Below are positions 36,795 to 40,322 of a stretch of 40,322 nt of DNA, one piece after another. The position numbers and the translations under genes were made by a program. Within the stretch, counting starts at the first letter, position 1; each line of letters opens with the position of its first letter. This stretch comes from Candidatus Doudnabacteria bacterium RIFCSPHIGHO2_01_FULL_46_24. GTDB lineage: Bacteria > Patescibacteriota > Doudnabacteria > UBA920 > O2-02-FULL-48-8. The stretch is taken from positions 1-40,322 of the forward strand of contig MFEL01000006.1 in NCBI GenBank assembly GCA_001777575.1, in the 5' to 3' direction. Below the pieces are notes generated by a model that worked only from the letters and a program-made list of their open reading frames with translations, ran no database searches and was not told the DNA's origin.

Positions 36795-37544
36795 TTATTT
36801 TTTACCCGCTATCGCATAAACCTTCAAGCGTCTTTCAATTTTACCGCGTCTTTTAAGCATATTGTTATAATATTTTTCAAGAGCATCTAAAGCTATGGAT
36901 CTGAGGTGCTTAGGCACTGAATTCCAGATTGAAACTGATTGAACATATTGCATTACTCGACCGATGCTGAAAAATTCGGATTTTCGCCAATGCTTCCGCT
37001 TTATATCCTTAAATCCGTTTTTTCTAAAAATCTCGAATGGCTTATACATAGGCGAGACGAATTGGGCAATCTCTCTGCCAATAGCTTTAACAATTGTACT
37101 TCTATGCCCCATTCCCCAGTTCCGCACTCCGACTTTGCCGGACACAAAAAATATTCCACCGGGTTTCAAAATTCTCTTAATTTTGCCAACGCTATTTTTA
37201 TCAGTAAACCAGTGGAAAGCTGAAAACGCGGTAACCGCATCAAAAGTATTATCCTTGAAAGGCAATTTATTGGCTTTAGCTAAAACATATCTTTTTATCC
37301 TTGGGGCCCTATAAGCCTTTGCGGCTTTTAACATTTTAGGGTCAGGATCAACCCCAACCACATCTGAAAACTTTGCCAACTGCCGAGTGGAGATGCCGGT
37401 GCCGCAACCTAAATCCAGAATAAGCGGCCTTTCTGTTTTGATTAGACTTTTCAAAAACTTAAAAACCTTGGCCGGATAGGGCCTGCGGGCTTTTTCATAT
37501 TGCTTCACAAACTCACCAAACCGTCCTGAAGGTTTCGTATTCAT
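36795..37544 (-). CDS. SAM-dependent methyltransferase (type 11-like)
   Basis: 249 residues: LILDLGCGTGISTRQLAKF (SAM-binding motif I), VVGVDPDPKMLKAAK, LPFKDNTFDAVTAFSAFHWF and IKRILKPGGIFFVSGK, the usual class I methyltransferase order. The C-terminal part is basic (RRGKIERRLKVYAIAGKK). Substrate not predictable. It is the first gene of the HAD-CobO-DUF4430-DUF6580-DUF167 run, after the nrdJ terminator. Confidence 0.9.
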   Translation of the reverse strand: MNTKPSGRFGEFVKQYEKARRPYPAKVFKFLKSLIKTERPLILDLGCGTGISTRQLAKFSDVVGVDPDPKMLKAAKAYRAPRIKRYVLAKANKLPFKDNTFDAVTAFSAFHWFTDKNSVGKIKRILKPGGIFFVSGKVGVRNWGMGHRSTIVKAIGREIAQFVSPMYKPFEIFRKNGFKDIKRKHWRKSEFFSIGRVMQYVQSVSIWNSVPKHLRSIALDALEKYYNNMLKRRGKIERRLKVYAIAGKK

Positions 37545-37576
37545 GTTATATCCACGTTATACATATGCATAACATT

Positions 37577-37603
37577 TTTTAAAAGCCCTGCCGATGAGCA
37601 GGG
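37577..37603 (-). terminator. Intrinsic terminator downstream of the ribonucleotide reductase gene
   Basis: Minus strand GCCCTGC-TCATCG-GCAGGGC followed by TTTTAAAA. Confidence 0.75.
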
Positions 37604-37650
37604 CCGATTCGGCGCTCAATAATCTAGCTGTGCTTGAAATCTAACTCCTC

Positions 37651-37689
37651 TGCCCCGCCATCGGCGGGGCATCTCCCCCAAGGGGGAGA
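37651..37689. repeat. Solo two-hairpin module like the ends of the DUF559 element
   Basis: TGCCCCGCC-ATC-GGCGGGGCA (37651-37671) directly followed by TCTCCCCC-AA-GGGGGAGA (37672-37689). Order, spacing and the CTC/TCT context match the right end of the 27308-27778 element, with compensating stem changes. No nuclease gene nearby. Confidence 0.6.
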
Positions 37690-37711
37690 ATAAATCTGAA
37701 TAAATGTGGCT

Positions 37712-40322
37712 TTAGCCACATTTGCTAAACCCGCACGATTCGCATTTCATGCAGCCTTCGATCATGTTGAGCATATTGCCGCAATCCGGGCAGGCCGGGG
37801 CGTGCCCGTTGTTCGCGATGGAAAACTTCTGCATAACCACGGCATTGCCGTTGGTTTTGATTTCCTTCGTCACGGTCTGATATATGAGTTCCTGCTGCGG
37901 TTGCTCTATTTTTATAGGTTCCACTTTAGGGACATCCCACCCATCGGAGATGGACGCCCGCTCCGACTCGTCGGAGACGAGGCGAGAGGCTCGCTCCGGC
38001 TTTGCCGGAGTGGCAAATTCAAGCTCGGTCTGCCCGCGCTTGATGTGGTTCTCCAAAACATTGGCAATGGCATCGGGTAAGGAGAGAATCCGCTCACCAT
38101 TGTGGAACACCGGATCCGGACCGCGAATCCCTTTGAGTTGCTCAATGACGTCATGGATAAAAATGCCAGAGCGCAGAGCCAGAGAAATCATGCGGCAAAT
38201 AGCCTCAGTTTGTGCTCCAAAAAATCCGCCGGCCTTGCCAAGCTGGGAAAATACTTCAAACGGCCCAAATTCGTCCTCATTGACCGTAACGTAAAGATTG
38301 CCGTATGCGGTGGCGACTTTATAGGTGCAGCCCTTCATCATGTCCGGTCGCTTGCGCGGAGAAACCATTTGCGGCTGCGGAGGCTGCGGGGCTGGCGTGG
38401 GTTGCGGTTGGGGTTGGGGCTGCGGTGTGGACGCCAAAGATGGCTCGAGCGGCGGAACAATTTGGTTTGTCGGCTCGCTAATCTTGGTTTTACCGTCAGC
38501 CGTCAAATTCTTGTTAATATTCAAAACCTGCAATTCGCGCGAGCCGTCGCGGTACACAGTGCAGCCTTTACAACCCAGCTTCCAAGCCAGAATATAGCCT
38601 TGCCAAACGTCCTCTTTGGTGGCGGTGTAAGGAAAATTGATGGTTTTGGAAATGGAATTGTCCACCCATTTCTGAAACGCGGCCTGGACGCGGATATGCG
38701 ACTCGGCTGAGATGTCCATGGACACGCGGTAAGTGTCTTTGAAATCCTGCGGCAACCCGTCGATGCCCGAGAGGCTACCTTCCAGCATGATTTTGTCCAT
38801 GAGTTCCTTGGTGTATAAGCCGCGCTCTTTTAATCCCTTCTCAAGATATTGATTGACATAGAGATATTGCTGGCGGTCCTTGTCCTGCTTTGTATAAGCC
38901 AAGGCAAAATTCGGCTCACAGCCCGAAGAGGTATCGAAGAACATGGAGATTGAGCCGGTAGGAGCTATGGTCGTGAGCATGGTGTTGCGCATGGGAATCC
39001 CAAGCTTTTTGTAAATCGAGAGATTGTAAAGCGGAAACACGCCTTTTTCTTCGGCCAAAGCTTGCGAAGTGCGGTGCGCTTCTTCCTGAATACAGCGCAT
39101 CACGTCCTCCGCCACTTTGTAGCCGGCGTCAGAGTCGTAGCGGACATTGAGCTGATAGAGCATGTCGGCAAAACCCATGACCCCTAAGCCGATGCGGCGG
39201 GAATTCTTGGCCATGTCATCCACGGCCTTCACCGGAAAATTCGAAATGTCCACGACGTTATCCAAAAATCTGGTAGCCGTTCTCGTCACAAACCGCAATT
39301 GCTCGAAATCAATGGCTCCGTTCTTAACAAAGGCTGCAAGGTTGATCGAGCCTAAATTGCAAACGTCATAATGGTGCAGGAATTGTTCCCCGCAAGGGTT
39401 GCAGGCGTCAATCTCGCCCAGTTCCGGCAGGGTGTTGGTTTTGTTGACTACGTCCAGAAACACCACACCCGGCTCACCGTTGCGCCAAGCTCCGTTAACA
39501 ATCTCGTCCATGAGTTGCCTGGCAGTGACATCCAGTTCTTCGATTTTGGTAATCAGCCCATGCTCGTCGCGGAAAATCCGCCGTGGCTTCATATTTTCGC
39601 CGTCGAACTTGCAAAGCCACGGCTCATCAGGATGGTTGACGACCGCTTCCATGAATTCGTCAGTGATGCCTATGGAAATGTTAAAGTTTCGGATGTGACC
39701 TTCGATTTTTTTGCAATGGATGAAATCCAAAATGTCCGGATGGTCAACCCGCAAGATGGCCATGTTGGCGCCGTGCCGGCCCTGCTGCTTGATCACGCCA
39801 AACGCCTGATTGTAAACTTGCAGAAACGACACCGGGCCCGATGCCATGCCCAGCGATTTTTTGACAATCGAGCCGGCGGGACGCAGATGCGTAAACGAAA
39901 AACCCAAACCTGACCCGGCTTTCTGCAACTGGGCCGCGTCCTTCAAAGTCTGAAAAATTGACTCCATGGAATCTTTAATTGGCAAAACAATGCAATTGGC
40001 CACCACGGCTGAGGGCGCCCCGGCATTGGTGATAGTGCGGCCGGCCGGGGTGAACTGCTTGTTGGCTATGATATAGAAAAAGTCTTTTTCGATCTGCTCG
40101 ATCTCGAATTGGTTCTTGCCGTATTGCTTCTCGACATCGGCCATGGCGTGGGCGATGCGGTGCAGCATCTGGTAAGGATTCTCCAAAAGCGTGCCTTCCT
40201 CATCGCGCAGCAAATACCGCTTACGCATGACCTTGAGGGCATTTTCAGAAAAATTGTTGATAATTCGCTCCTCTTCGTTTGCTTCGACCAAATGGTGCTT
40301 TTGGATAACCTCGTAATACTGC
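37712..40322 (-). CDS. nrdJ: Adenosylcobalamin-dependent (class II) ribonucleoside reductase, 5' end outside window
   Basis: At least 859 residues. The frame is open to the window edge (QYYEVIQKHH upstream of a possible TTG start at 40291), so the N-terminus probably lies outside. Active-site features: VANCIVLPI (first redox Cys), NACNPCGEQ-type DACNPCGEQ and VCNLGSINLAAF, TTIAPTGSISMFFDTSSGCEPNFAL, and GCTVYRDGSRELQVL. A Gln/Pro-rich linker leads to a vitamin-B12-dependent reductase C-terminal domain and a zinc ribbon with CPDCGNMLNMIEGCMKCESCGFSKCG (in pieces). It reduces ribonucleotides to deoxyribonucleotides without oxygen, using AdoCbl to make the radical. This is the probable consumer of the adenosylcobalamin made by the gene at 35773-36303. 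Confidence 0.95.
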   Translation of the reverse strand, partial: QYYEVIQKHHLVEANEEERIINNFSENALKVMRKRYLLRDEEGTLLENPYQMLHRIAHAMADVEKQYGKNQFEIEQIEKDFFYIIANKQFTPAGRTITNAGAPSAVVANCIVLPIKDSMESIFQTLKDAAQLQKAGSGLGFSFTHLRPAGSIVKKSLGMASGPVSFLQVYNQAFGVIKQQGRHGANMAILRVDHPDILDFIHCKKIEGHIRNFNISIGITDEFMEAVVNHPDEPWLCKFDGENMKPRRIFRDEHGLITKIEELDVTARQLMDEIVNGAWRNGEPGVVFLDVVNKTNTLPELGEIDACNPCGEQFLHHYDVCNLGSINLAAFVKNGAIDFEQLRFVTRTATRFLDNVVDISNFPVKAVDDMAKNSRRIGLGVMGFADMLYQLNVRYDSDAGYKVAEDVMRCIQEEAHRTSQALAEEKGVFPLYNLSIYKKLGIPMRNTMLTTIAPTGSISMFFDTSSGCEPNFALAYTKQDKDRQQYLYVNQYLEKGLKERGLYTKELMDKIMLEGSLSGIDGLPQDFKDTYRVSMDISAESHIRVQAAFQKWVDNSISKTINFPYTATKEDVWQGYILAWKLGCKGCTVYRDGSRELQVLNINKNLTADGKTKISEPTNQIVPPLEPSLASTPQPQPQPQPTPAPQPPQPQMVSPRKRPDMMKGCTYKVATAYGNLYVTVNEDEFGPFEVFSQLGKAGGFFGAQTEAICRMISLALRSGIFIHDVIEQLKGIRGPDPVFHNGERILSLPDAIANVLENHIKRGQTELEFATPAKPERASRLVSDESERASISDGWDVPKVEPIKIEQPQQELIYQTVTKEIKTNGNAVVMQKFSIANNGHAPACPDCGNMLNMIEGCMKCESCGFSKCG

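Overview
The window looks like a chromosomal segment of a Candidate Phyla Radiation bacterium, most likely Parcubacteria/Patescibacteria. This is inferred from gene content and style, not proven. Supporting signs are giant secreted proteins with short G-K-R-G-F type surface repeats, a membrane protein with lamin-tail domains, ComEC split into two genes, a stand-alone PaaX/Cas2-like membrane protein, a class II (B12-dependent) ribonucleotide reductase, and intergenic DNA packed with palindromes and short word-satellites. The genetic code appears standard, with TGA used as stop. Almost every gene is on the minus strand, so transcription runs from high to low coordinates. The exceptions are tRNA-Gly, tRNA-Pro and one 79-residue coiled-coil gene.

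Layout, low to high. 1-7.1 kb: the start of one LCAT-like lipase cut by the window edge, a DUF559 nuclease element, two short coiled-coil genes (one frameshifted), a transglycosylase-domain membrane protein, then a complete lipase with a small membrane protein directly behind it, a nuclease-less palindromic element and two more coiled-coil genes. 7.2-11.3 kb: a 1369-residue S-layer-like protein. 11.5-13.6 kb: a GIY-YIG nuclease inside inverted repeats, tRNA-Gly, a SpoIIM-like protein, tRNA-Pro nested inside a broken tRNA-Pro-like gene, and HU. 13.7-18.6 kb: a lamin-tail surface protein whose export signal is encoded by a microsatellite, and a second lipase plus small-membrane-protein pair. 18.9-20.3 kb: a PaaX/Cas2-like protein flanked by GCGATCGC palindromes, NusB and ribosomal protein L32. 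20.3-23.7 kb: an array of tiny, mostly membrane-associated ORFs with strong ribosome binding sites, separated by repeated imperfect hairpins (called H and P here). 23.8-34.3 kb: housekeeping genes (groEL, groES, a nucleotidyltransferase-like gene, mutM, ndk, a cyclophilin, the two ComEC halves, hisS), interrupted by a second DUF559 and a second GIY-YIG element. 34.3-40.3 kb: a putative cobalamin module (an ECF-S-like DUF6580 membrane protein, a DUF4430 transcobalamin-like protein and a corrinoid adenosyltransferase) with a methyltransferase and a HAD protein, next to the B12-dependent ribonucleotide reductase that would use the product.

The most unusual theme is that all four small nuclease genes (two DUF559, two GIY-YIG) are each bounded by inverted repeats, most of them hairpins. 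Nuclease-less versions of the same repeats occur elsewhere in the window. This resembles REP sequences with their dedicated transposases, but with other nuclease families. One of these units appears to have supplied the N-terminus of comEC. A second theme is the cobalamin uptake, activation and use cluster.
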